Of a DNA stretch of 64,000 nucleotides, positions 16,643 through 23,769 are shown piece by piece. Position numbers and translations under genes: made by a program. Below the pieces are notes generated by a model. The model did no database searches. It was not told the origin of the DNA and saw only the letters and a program-made list of their open reading frames with translations. The DNA is from Spirochaetae bacterium HGW-Spirochaetae-3 (GTDB lineage: Bacteria; Spirochaetota; Spirochaetia; Treponematales; UBA12059), in contig PGXV01000002.1 in assembly GCA_002839315.1 (NCBI GenBank), positions 186,001 through 250,000 on the forward strand, given 5' to 3'. Every line of letters starts with the position of its first letter. Positions within the stretch are counted from its first letter, which is position 1.

Positions 16643-17389
16643 TCAGGAGCCAGGCTCCCGCATGAACGCCCCCAGGTATTCCTCAACGGAACGTTTCATC
16701 TCCAGGGAGAAACCGGACATGTACTTCCTCGCGCAGAAAGCGCGGATGAACTCGTCGAAATCGAACCCGGGTTCCGGATGGGCGTCCACGAACATGGCCC
16801 GCGCCTCCGCCTCCGAGAGCCTCGAGTAGGCGTTCTCGCGAACGATGTACTCCTTGCCGAAACGCGGAGGCTTGGGCCGTCCGGCCTGCTGCGCGGTAGG
16901 ATACCCGAACACGAGCATGGCGACGGGCACGACGTACTCGTCCAGGCGCAGTAGCTCGACGTGCCGCTCGCGGTTCTCCAGGATATCGCCTATATAGCAC
17001 GAGCCTATGCCGAGCGAATGCGCGGCCGTTACCGCGTTCTGGGCGGCGATAGACGCATCCTCGCAGGCCAGCAGGAGATCCCCTACGCCGGGTTCCCGCC
17101 GCTCGGCCCCCGCGAAATCGTAGCAATCGAGCCATCGCCGGCAATCCGCCAGGAACACGAGCACGAGCGGCGCCTTGGCGATAAACGGCTGGTTGTCGCA
17201 GGTGATGGCTAGTTGGTCCTTCAGGGCCTGGTCGGTGATATCGAGTATCGTATACATCACCTGGTTGCCGGCCGTCGGCGCCTGGATCGCGGCGTCTACG
17301 ATCAGGTCGCGGTCCGCCCCGGAGATGGGGCGATCCTCGAAGGACCGTACGGATTTCCTGTCGAACAGGGATCGGATGATGTCGTTCAC
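16643..17389 (-). CDS. Nitroreductase-family oxidoreductase (NfsA/FRP-like)
   Basis: A 248-residue flavoprotein of the nitroreductase superfamily. The N-terminus has the FMN-phosphate pattern RKSVRSFEDRPI. GIGSCYIGDILENRE and AMLVFGYPTAQQAGRPKPPRF are typical of the NfsA/FrxA branch. It reduces nitro- or quinone compounds with NAD(P)H and bound FMN. The start is GTG, overlapping the stop of the cyclic-nucleotide-domain gene as GTGA (17386-17389), so the two are coupled. The C-terminus carries an extra helix (about 200-245) with FCARKYMSGFSLEMKRSVEEY, common in longer members. Confidence 0.88.
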   Translation of the reverse strand: MNDIIRSLFDRKSVRSFEDRPISGADRDLIVDAAIQAPTAGNQVMYTILDITDQALKDQLAITCDNQPFIAKAPLVLVFLADCRRWLDCYDFAGAERREPGVGDLLLACEDASIAAQNAVTAAHSLGIGSCYIGDILENRERHVELLRLDEYVVPVAMLVFGYPTAQQAGRPKPPRFGKEYIVRENAYSRLSEAEARAMFVDAHPEPGFDFDEFIRAFCARKYMSGFSLEMKRSVEEYLGAFMREPGS

Positions 17390-17943
17390 GCGTCCGTACC
17401 GCCCGGCTGACCGCCGACCATGTCGGCCAGGAGGCTATCGACGTCGGCCTGGTCCATATCGGACTTGCGCTCGTACGCCAGCTCCTGGTTGGCCGCCCGC
17501 AGCTTCCGGAGGAGGCTATATATGACGACGAGCAGCAGTTTGTTACCGCCGGCGGACTGAGCCTTTATGAAGGCTCCGAGGTCGTCGCGATGCAGGCGGA
17601 GGACCGTGGCGTCCTCGGCGGCGGATACCGTCGCGGTCCGCCTGACCTTGAGGAAGATGCCGGCCTCCCCGAAGACGTCGCCGGGTCCGAGCGCGCACAT
17701 GTACACGTCGCGGAGCGCGCCGTCCAGCGTGCCCTCCGCCACCGATACGCTTACGGTACCGTCGAGTATCGCGAAGAAATAGGGGCTTAGATCGCCCTCG
17801 TTCACGATAGGCTCGCCCGGCCCATAGCGCAGGATAGTCGATTTCTGGAGGATGAATTCCAGTTCCGCGGGAGATAGGTACTTAAAGGTAGCGACCTCGG
17901 CCGCCTTGGCGCGCCAGGCGCCCTTATCGATAATTTCCGTCAT
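17386..17943 (-). CDS. Cyclic nucleotide-binding domain protein
   Basis: About 185 residues. A single cNMP-binding domain (about 20-140) contains IVNEGDLSPYFFAILDGTVSVSV and the phosphate-binding-cassette-like block ALGPGDVFGEAGIFLKVRRTATVSA. No C-terminal helix-turn-helix is seen. The tail (140-185) is helical and acidic. So it is not a Crp-type regulator but more like a stand-alone sensor or regulatory subunit. The chosen ATG at 17943 begins the conserved part. A TTG at 17979 is the only upstream alternative. It is coupled to the downstream nitroreductase by a 4-nt overlap. Confidence 0.82.
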   Translation of the reverse strand: MTEIIDKGAWRAKAAEVATFKYLSPAELEFILQKSTILRYGPGEPIVNEGDLSPYFFAILDGTVSVSVAEGTLDGALRDVYMCALGPGDVFGEAGIFLKVRRTATVSAAEDATVLRLHRDDLGAFIKAQSAGGNKLLLVVIYSLLRKLRAANQELAYERKSDMDQADVDSLLADMVGGQPGGTDA

Positions 17944-17980
17944 GCAACGAATACTATTGCATGCCAAGGCTCGATGCAAT

Positions 17981-18005
17981 CGGTAGGCGCCGAAGGCGCC
18001 TACCG
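17981..18005 (-). terminator. Perfect hairpin after the GNAT gene
   Basis: CGGTAGGCGCC and GGCGCCTACCG form an 11-bp perfect stem with loop GAA, 4 nt past the stop of the 18010-18504 gene. No T-run follows, so it may stabilise the message or end it only partly. Confidence 0.6.
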
Positions 18006-18009
18006 TTCA

Positions 18010-18504
18010 TTAAAGCATTTTCTGCATATACACGACGCCGAAGGATACGCCGAGCTTACGGCCCACGTCGTCCAGCCTGCCGTATTCCTTGAAGCCGCGC
18101 CCCTCATGGAATCGGACGCTACCTACGTTATCCGACGAGATATCGGCGACGAGCCTGGTTATTCCCATGAGCCTGGCGTCGTCCTCGAGCCTGCGAAGCG
18201 CGAGGGTCCCGATGCCCTTGCCCGTATGGTCCTTATGGATGAAGTACATGACTTCGGCCGTTCCGAAGAACGTCGGTATCGGCATGAAGGGCTCGAGCGT
18301 GCAGAAGCCGACTACCGCGCCGCTCGCGTCGAGGATGGCGTAGGCCGGGTACGCGTCGGCGTCCGCGGTGAAGCGCTCGAAGAACTCGTAGCCCACCGCC
18401 TCGCCGCGGTACGCCGCCGTGGACGTCCTGACGTAATGATTGAATATATCGACGACGCCGACCCTGTGCGCCTCGGACAGGCGCTCGAACGCGTACGCTT
18501 CCAT
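18010..18504 (-). CDS. GNAT N-acetyltransferase (phosphinothricin acetyltransferase-like)
   Basis: About 164 residues with the GNAT fold. The N-terminal IFNHYVRTSTAAYRGE resembles the Bar/Pat family (INxYIxxTxxxF). The acetyl-CoA loop is HKDHTGKGIGTLALRRL (Q/RxxGxG/A variant), and the family-typical SDNVGSVRFHEGRGFKEYGRL follows. It transfers acetyl from acetyl-CoA to an amine; the substrate is unknown. The ATG at 18504 is chosen because the protein matches from there. The perfect palindrome CCCCCGATCGGGGG (18509-18522) overlaps its G-rich ribosome site and could mask it. Confidence 0.85.
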   Translation of the reverse strand: MEAYAFERLSEAHRVGVVDIFNHYVRTSTAAYRGEAVGYEFFERFTADADAYPAYAILDASGAVVGFCTLEPFMPIPTFFGTAEVMYFIHKDHTGKGIGTLALRRLEDDARLMGITRLVADISSDNVGSVRFHEGRGFKEYGRLDDVGRKLGVSFGVVYMQKML

Positions 18505-18569
18505 GGTACCCCCGATCGGGGGCCAGCGTACCGGGAAGCGGCCCGCGAGCATAGTGGACAGGACGAGTA

Positions 18570-18602
18570 AAGAAAAAGGGAGGGAGCCCGAGGCTCCCTC
18601 CC
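18570..18602 (-). terminator. Rho-independent terminator of the beta-helix lipoprotein gene
   Basis: The 11-bp perfect stem GGGAGGGAGCC/GGCTCCCTCCC (18578-18602) has a 3-nt loop and is followed on the minus strand by TTTTTCTTT (18577-18569). Confidence 0.94.
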
Positions 18603-18624
18603 CGCTGCCCGAGGCGGCCGATCA

Positions 18625-19758
18625 CTAGTCCCCGGCCGTATAGTACGAGTATCGAACGGCTCCCGTAGCATTGTTGCGAGTCAGGTAATCCCAACTGTCG
18701 TCCGACGCCTGTACGTAAACGCCGTACCAGTCGCCGTCGGACGGTCCGGAAGCCGTCCCGTCCGCGTTCGTATCGCCCGACAGGCTGTCGTCCCGGAACG
18801 ACGTGAACGTAGCGCCCGTCCGATCGACCGTCGAGCCGTAGTCGAAATCGAAATCGGACATGGAGTTCTTGAGCACCGCCCCCGACGCGATGGTAAGCGT
18901 TCCCGTATTCTTTACTCGCACGAGATAGCCGAAGAAGCACAGCGGCACCTCGGCCTCGGCCCACGTTACCGAACCGGTGATATCGCCGTAATTCACGTAG
19001 ACCGCCTGATGGACGTTGTCCTCGTCGGCGTCGATCGTCCCGCTGCCGTCCTCGTCGTACGAGAACGCGTTCGTCGCGTCGAGGTCCATCTCGACCGCTA
19101 TGCCGAGCGGCCAGCGGTTACGGTAGAAGACGCAGTTCGTCACGGTCGTCGTCGAGCCGGCCTCGCTCGCGTCGAGCGTCGCGTAGTCGGCGTCGGAATC
19201 GTAGGGGTGCCCGCCCAGGTTGTCGCGGAACGTACAGCCGTCCACGGCGGCGGTACCGGACACCTTGAGCGCGGCGATTCCCCCGCGCCCGCCGAACCGG
19301 AACTCGCAATGGGCGAATTGGTTGCCGGACGAGCCCGGCTCGACGGCCAGGCCGCACCAGTCCCCGGAGGCCGGGGCCGATGATCCGTCGTTCAGGATGG
19401 AATCGCCGCCGGCCGCGGAGTCGCGGTACGAGGTAAAGACGATAGGAGCGGCGGCGGTACCGATGGCGGCGACCTGGCCTCCGGCCTCTATATCGAGCAC
19501 GGACATGGCCGTGAACTTGACGACGGCGCCGGGTTCGATGCTCAGCGTCGCTCCGTTCGAGACGCGGATATACCCGTCTACCAGGTAGACCGATCCGGCC
19601 GTCCAGATAACGGCCGCCGATATGCCGTCATCGACGACGACGACGTTATCCGCGTAGAGCGACGATTCCGGATCGGCGCCGCCGGCGAGCGGCTCGCAGG
19701 CCACGATCAGGGCCATGGCGGCGAACGCGCCGCACGCGATGAGGGATAGACGTTTCAT
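18625..19758 (-). CDS. Beta-helix-like lipoprotein with EF-hand loop
   Basis: A 377-residue exported lipoprotein (MKRLSLIACGAFAAMALIVAC, predicted lipidated Cys). Two copies of a solenoid-like module are seen: YLVDGYIRVSNGATLSIEPGAVVKF near residue 60 and GYLVRVKNTGTLTIASGAVLKN near 285. They are followed by similar TSYRDS/TSFRDD turns and a GDWCG/GDWYG motif, suggesting a right-handed beta-helix. DEDGSGTIDADE (about residues 250-261) is a canonical 12-residue EF-hand loop, and DTNADGTASG is a second Asp-rich candidate. It probably binds calcium on the cell surface; function is unknown. CGGAGGAATAATCC-ATG sets the start. Confidence 0.72.
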   Translation of the reverse strand: MKRLSLIACGAFAAMALIVACEPLAGGADPESSLYADNVVVVDDGISAAVIWTAGSVYLVDGYIRVSNGATLSIEPGAVVKFTAMSVLDIEAGGQVAAIGTAAAPIVFTSYRDSAAGGDSILNDGSSAPASGDWCGLAVEPGSSGNQFAHCEFRFGGRGGIAALKVSGTAAVDGCTFRDNLGGHPYDSDADYATLDASEAGSTTTVTNCVFYRNRWPLGIAVEMDLDATNAFSYDEDGSGTIDADEDNVHQAVYVNYGDITGSVTWAEAEVPLCFFGYLVRVKNTGTLTIASGAVLKNSMSDFDFDYGSTVDRTGATFTSFRDDSLSGDTNADGTASGPSDGDWYGVYVQASDDSWDYLTRNNATGAVRYSYYTAGD

Positions 19759-19866
19759 TGGATTATTCCTCCGGTTGATGGACATGCCAAGAGGCTACCA
19801 CCGCGGGGAGGAGCGAACCACACAGGGGATTGTGGACGGCCGGACGAAAACGCTCGGTTCGCGATC

Positions 19867-21948
19867 CTACAGGTCGAACTCCAGTACGACCGCCGTGCCG
19901 CGCTCGCGCTCTATCCTGACCACGCCCCGGAGTTGCTCCGCCAGCGCGCCCACCAGAGTCAGCCCGAAGCCGGCGGTACGACCTATTCCGATCGACTCGG
20001 GAATGCCGACCCCGTCGTCCCGAACCGCGATAGAGACCCGGCCGGCCTTCAGCTCGGCGGATACGACGATGTTCCCGCCGCCGTCGCCGAAGGCGTACTT
20101 CATAACGTTGGTCAGTAGTTCGTTCAGGATTATACCGATGGGCTGGAGCCTCCCCGCGTCGAGGACGAACTCGTCGATACGCTTCTCCACGGTAACGGTT
20201 CCTATCCCCGGGAAATTGCCGAGGATCTCGTCGACGAGGGAGCCGAGATACGTCCGTACCGGCAACTCGGAGAAGCCCTCCGAGTTATACAGCCTGTCGT
20301 AGAGGAATCCCATGCTCTGCATGCTTCTCCGGGCGTCCTCGAGCGCGGCCACGGCGGAAGGGTCCGCCAACCTGGACGCCTGAAGAGCCAAGAGCCCGAC
20401 CATGGTGCTCATGTTGTTCTTGATGCGATGATGCACTTCCTTGAGGATGAGCTCCTTCTCCGCGAGCAGGCTGGCTATCCGTTCCTCCGCGTCCTTTCGA
20501 GCGGTAATATCTTCGTAAACGCCCAACACTCCGTAGACGTTCCCGTCGTCGTGGCTCATGGGCAACTTGGTGGTATCGACCCACATCCTGCCGCCGTTGG
20601 AAGCCTGGACCTGCTCCACGATATGCTTCATCGCTATCTTGCTAGAGATCACGTTCGCGTCGTCGGCCCTATACGCCAACGCGTCGGTCTTCGGCCACGA
20701 CAAGTCGAAATCGGTCCTTCCGATCACGTCCCCTGGATCGGAGAAGCCGACCGTCTGCGCGAACGCGCGGTTGCATCCGCGGTACACGCCGGCCAGGTCC
20801 TTCCAGAAGACGCTTTGAGGAATCGAATCGAGTACGTACCGAAGCGTCTCTTCGCTCTTCCGCAGCGACTCCTTGACGCTCTCCAGGTCGAAGGATTGCT
20901 TGGCCAGGACGATATTGGCGTAGCTGCTCTTGGAAACCTGCGTAAAGTAGGCGACGAGGTAATCCATGAGGTTCCTGATAGTCGACCGGTCGTACCGAGG
21001 GACCCGTCGTAACGCCCGTATATAGGATTCCTTCTCGAAGCCGTATCGCTCGGCCTGCTGGATAAAATACTCTTCGCCGACGGCGTCGGTATCATAGAAG
21101 AATTGGCCGCTGAAGATATTCCCGAAATGCTTCTCCCCCAGGAACAAGGGCGTTACGACGTCCCAGAGACCATTGCCGCATTTATAGTCGATGTACTCGC
21201 CCTTCTTCAGGTTCCGCGCGAGGAAACAATCGCTTTCAGTACAGTTAGCCTCAGTCGCGGGATTCTTCCGGTGAAAATTCACGCAAATATCCCGCCATCC
21301 CGTAGAGACGAGTACGTTCCCCTTGATATCCAGGACCGCCGTGACCATGCCGGTCAGTCTAGAGAACGCGTCCATGATAAGCTGGATCTCGCCAATATCG
21401 ACGAACGCGCCCAGGTCCAGGCTGGATATATCGAGCCCTGGGTTGAGTATGGTCTCGAGCCTGTCCCTAAGCAGCGCCTCGTTCTTCGCCATATCGTCTC
21501 TCGAAGCCACGAGGCTCTCGTTCAAGGACTCCAGCTCTTGCCGGTTCTCCCATAGCTGCCGCTTCGCCTCGAATAGCCTGAACGCCATTTTGATGGACGC
21601 GTCGAGGATGGCGTCGCTGGAGCTCTTTACGACATAGCCGTAGGACGATATGGACTCGGTCTTGCCTACGATATCGGTCGACGTGTGGGAAGACAGGAAT
21701 ACCACCGGTAGATCGCGGTCTCTCAGGAGGATCTCGGCGGCTTCCGTCCCGTCCATGCCCCCGCCGAGATCGATATCCATAAGGACGAGGTCTATGCCCG
21801 GCGTTTCACGGATAAGCTCGATGGCCCGTTCTCCGGAACCTACTGTAATTACGGCGTATCCGCGTTTTTCCAGGGAAGACTTCTCGGCCATAGCCACGAT
21901 ACGCTCGTCTTCAACGATGAGGATCGTCTTCTTCTCGACATCGCTCAC
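19867..21948 (-). CDS. REC-PocR-PAS-histidine kinase (HisKA_2/HATPase) signalling protein
   Basis: A 693-residue cytoplasmic protein without membrane segments. Domains in order: receiver (1-120, Asp58 in VLMDIDLG), coiled coil (125-170), PocR-type ligand-binding domain (about 175-330, Cys-rich EANCTESDCFLARN and YKCGNGLWDVVTPLFLGE), PAS (about 365-470, SVFWKDLAGVYRGCNRAFA), HisKA_2 phospho-His motif (KEVHHRIKNNM, about 500) and HATPase (PIGIILNELLTNVMKYAFG, DDGVGIPE). The GTG at 21948 with GAGGG upstream is preferred to a TTG at 21966. It is a kinase that is itself switched by phosphorylation and probably by a small metabolite bound to PocR. No output regulator lies next to it. Confidence 0.88.
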   Translation of the reverse strand: MSDVEKKTILIVEDERIVAMAEKSSLEKRGYAVITVGSGERAIELIRETPGIDLVLMDIDLGGGMDGTEAAEILLRDRDLPVVFLSSHTSTDIVGKTESISSYGYVVKSSSDAILDASIKMAFRLFEAKRQLWENRQELESLNESLVASRDDMAKNEALLRDRLETILNPGLDISSLDLGAFVDIGEIQLIMDAFSRLTGMVTAVLDIKGNVLVSTGWRDICVNFHRKNPATEANCTESDCFLARNLKKGEYIDYKCGNGLWDVVTPLFLGEKHFGNIFSGQFFYDTDAVGEEYFIQQAERYGFEKESYIRALRRVPRYDRSTIRNLMDYLVAYFTQVSKSSYANIVLAKQSFDLESVKESLRKSEETLRYVLDSIPQSVFWKDLAGVYRGCNRAFAQTVGFSDPGDVIGRTDFDLSWPKTDALAYRADDANVISSKIAMKHIVEQVQASNGGRMWVDTTKLPMSHDDGNVYGVLGVYEDITARKDAEERIASLLAEKELILKEVHHRIKNNMSTMVGLLALQASRLADPSAVAALEDARRSMQSMGFLYDRLYNSEGFSELPVRTYLGSLVDEILGNFPGIGTVTVEKRIDEFVLDAGRLQPIGIILNELLTNVMKYAFGDGGGNIVVSAELKAGRVSIAVRDDGVGIPESIGIGRTAGFGLTLVGALAEQLRGVVRIERERGTAVVLEFDL

Positions 21949-22116
21949 GACGTTCCCTCGTTTCAAACAGGATCGACATTCTTCCGATCGCCGTAGCTCG
22001 TATCAGGCGCCGAACCCGTAGAAGTATAGGCGATGGTACGGAGCATAACAAGAAAGTGGCGTCAGATAGAGTAAAGCCGTGCTTTCCGGCGTATACTGAC
22101 GGCGAGGAGAATACGT

Positions 22117-22314
22117 ATGAGCGGCAAGGACAGAAGCGATATACGACCCGGGCTCAGGGTCTCGATCGTCTTGAAAGAGGACCAGAGAACCGGTAAGCGG
22201 ACCGAGGGAATCGTGCAGGATATATTGACGAACTCGCCCACCCATCCGCACGGTATCAAGGTCCGCCTGGAATCGGGGCTGGTCGGCAGGGTACAGGAGA
22301 TAGTGTCGCCCTAA
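22117..22314 (+). CDS. YwbE-family small protein
   Basis: A 65-residue protein matching the YwbE (DUF2196) pattern: RSDIRPGLRVSIVLKEDQRTG, EGIVQDILTNSPTHPHGIKVRLESG and a VGRVQEIV end. The fold is a small SH3-like beta barrel, and function is unestablished in any organism. It is a single plus-strand gene between two minus-strand blocks, divergent from the REC-PocR kinase. Confidence 0.88.
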   Translation: MSGKDRSDIRPGLRVSIVLKEDQRTGKRTEGIVQDILTNSPTHPHGIKVRLESGLVGRVQEIVSP

Positions 22315-22354
22315 AAGAGAAACGGCCCGGGCGTCCAGGGTCGGACGTCCGGGC
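22312..22354 (-). terminator. Terminator of the 22380-27181 minus-strand block
   Basis: GCCCGGGCGTCC (22325-22336) and GGACGTCCGGGC (22343-22354) form a 12-bp stem with one G-U pair. On the minus strand CGTTTCTCTTTTAG follows. The T-rich part overlaps the YwbE stop codon. It is the likely end of the hyp gene cluster message. Confidence 0.72.
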
Positions 22355-22379
22355 TACAAGGACCTAAGGATACGGCTCC

Positions 22380-23315
22380 TTAGGCGTTCTCCCGCATTAC
22401 CTGCGCGTACGCCCGGGTCTTCGTGAAGATTTCGTCCTTCAGCGGATTCAGGCGCGCCTCGCGGATCTTCGAGAACTGGTATACCGCCAGGGCGAGGTTG
22501 GCCAGGAGGGCGACGAGGCTCACGACGAAGAACGCGACCGGGTTATGCGTCGTGGGTACGGGAGCGATGCGGTCGGCGAACGAAGGGATCGTCATCACGA
22601 ACATGATCCACAGCCCGAGGGTCTGCGCGCGATGCTGCAGCCAGGCGCCCTTCTTTATGAAGAAGGCGGGGATCGTGCAGGCGAGCAGCAGGGCCAGGCC
22701 GCAGTAGAACGAATGGTCAGCGATGCAGTTGTAGGTATAGGCGAAGTTCCATAAATCGTAGGCTACTATCCAGGCCCAGATCATGTCCGGCCAGATCATG
22801 TCCTTGGTCTTGTCCTTGGACACGTAGATGCCGAGCCATCCGCATATCGTGACGATGTTTAATAGGCCGGCTATGCCGTTCATGATATTCCACGGGCCGG
22901 ACATCACCCAGAGGTTGTCCACGTAGGCGCCGTCCCACGCCGCGTAGGAGAAGCACTGGAAATCGCGGAGGCACGCCTCGAATATATTGAGCGCGAGTAT
23001 CAGCGGGGGGAAGCACAGGGCCCACTTCTTCTTCGCGAGCGCGGGAATATAGCGTATCGCCATGAAGCCCAGGCAACCGGCGAGCGCGGAATAGGTCTTC
23101 ACCCAGTTGAACCAGGTGCCGGTCCCGTACTCGTTGCCCGGAGCGGCCGTCTTCGGCCAGACCGCGAACGTCAGCACCAGCGGTACGACGAAGAACAGCG
23201 CGATGCCGCCCCATTTCGTGCTACGGGCGAATTCGTTGAAAGCCATCAACGCGAAGACGACGAAGAGCCATATCGCCCATCCGCTGACGCCGGTAGAAGC
23301 GTACAAAATCCCCAT
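22380..23315 (-). CDS. Polytopic membrane protein, DUF5692-like
   Basis: A 311-residue membrane protein with about nine hydrophobic segments (MGILYASTGVSGWAIWLFVV, LMAFNEFARSTKWGGIALFF, VLTFAVWPKTAAPGNEYG, and others). The NEFARSTKWGG and VWPKTA blocks recall DUF5692, an uncharacterised family found mostly in anaerobes. That match is from memory. GAAGGATCGTC-ATG at 23315 is the chosen start. A longer open frame to 23552 overlaps hypA. It lies 32 nt downstream of hypA on the same strand, so it may be cotranscribed with the hyp genes. Function unknown. Confidence 0.68.
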   Translation of the reverse strand: MGILYASTGVSGWAIWLFVVFALMAFNEFARSTKWGGIALFFVVPLVLTFAVWPKTAAPGNEYGTGTWFNWVKTYSALAGCLGFMAIRYIPALAKKKWALCFPPLILALNIFEACLRDFQCFSYAAWDGAYVDNLWVMSGPWNIMNGIAGLLNIVTICGWLGIYVSKDKTKDMIWPDMIWAWIVAYDLWNFAYTYNCIADHSFYCGLALLLACTIPAFFIKKGAWLQHRAQTLGLWIMFVMTIPSFADRIAPVPTTHNPVAFFVVSLVALLANLALAVYQFSKIREARLNPLKDEIFTKTRAYAQVMRENA

Positions 23316-23347
23316 GACGATCCTTCTTTCTACGTATATTCCGCCTT

Positions 23348-23689
23348 CTAGCAGGCGACGATTTCCTTGATCATGAATTCCCTGCCTGACAGTATCTCGG
23401 CGTCCTTGACCCCGCACGCCGGGCAGGCGCCCTTGTTCTCGAGGAGGTTGAAAGTCTTTCCGCAGGCCCTGCACCGGGCGTTGCCCGGCAGTATCTCGAT
23501 CTCCAGCCTGGTGCTCTCGAGGGTCGTACCGTCGACGGCGCAGGGGAAGCACTCCTCTATGTACGCGGGTATCATCGAAGACAGCTCCCCGATCTGGAGT
23601 ACCAGCCTGTCGATCCTGGTCACGCCGTTTTTTTTCGCGAACTCTTCGACCGTCTTGACGACTTCTATCACTACGCTTAATTCATGCAC
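23348..23689 (-). CDS. hypA: Nickel-insertion metallochaperone HypA
   Basis: A 113-residue HypA with the nickel site MHEL at the N-terminus. Translation starts at GTG (23689), so residue 1 is Met and His2 is kept. The zinc knuckle CRAC...CPAC (Cys73, 76, 89, 92) and the segment LVLQIGELSSMIPAYIEECF are typical. It hands Ni(II) to [NiFe]-hydrogenase (or urease) together with HypB. Here it is separated from hypB by the large FeS flavoprotein gene. No hydrogenase structural gene is in the window. Confidence 0.94.
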   Translation of the reverse strand: MHELSVVIEVVKTVEEFAKKNGVTRIDRLVLQIGELSSMIPAYIEECFPCAVDGTTLESTRLEIEILPGNARCRACGKTFNLLENKGACPACGVKDAEILSGREFMIKEIVAC

Positions 23690-23769
23690 GGGGAATACCT
23701 CTCCGGTCGGCGGGACCGGCGACGGGAGGCGAATGTCGCTTCCCGTCGCCGCTCCTCGCGCATCAGTCT

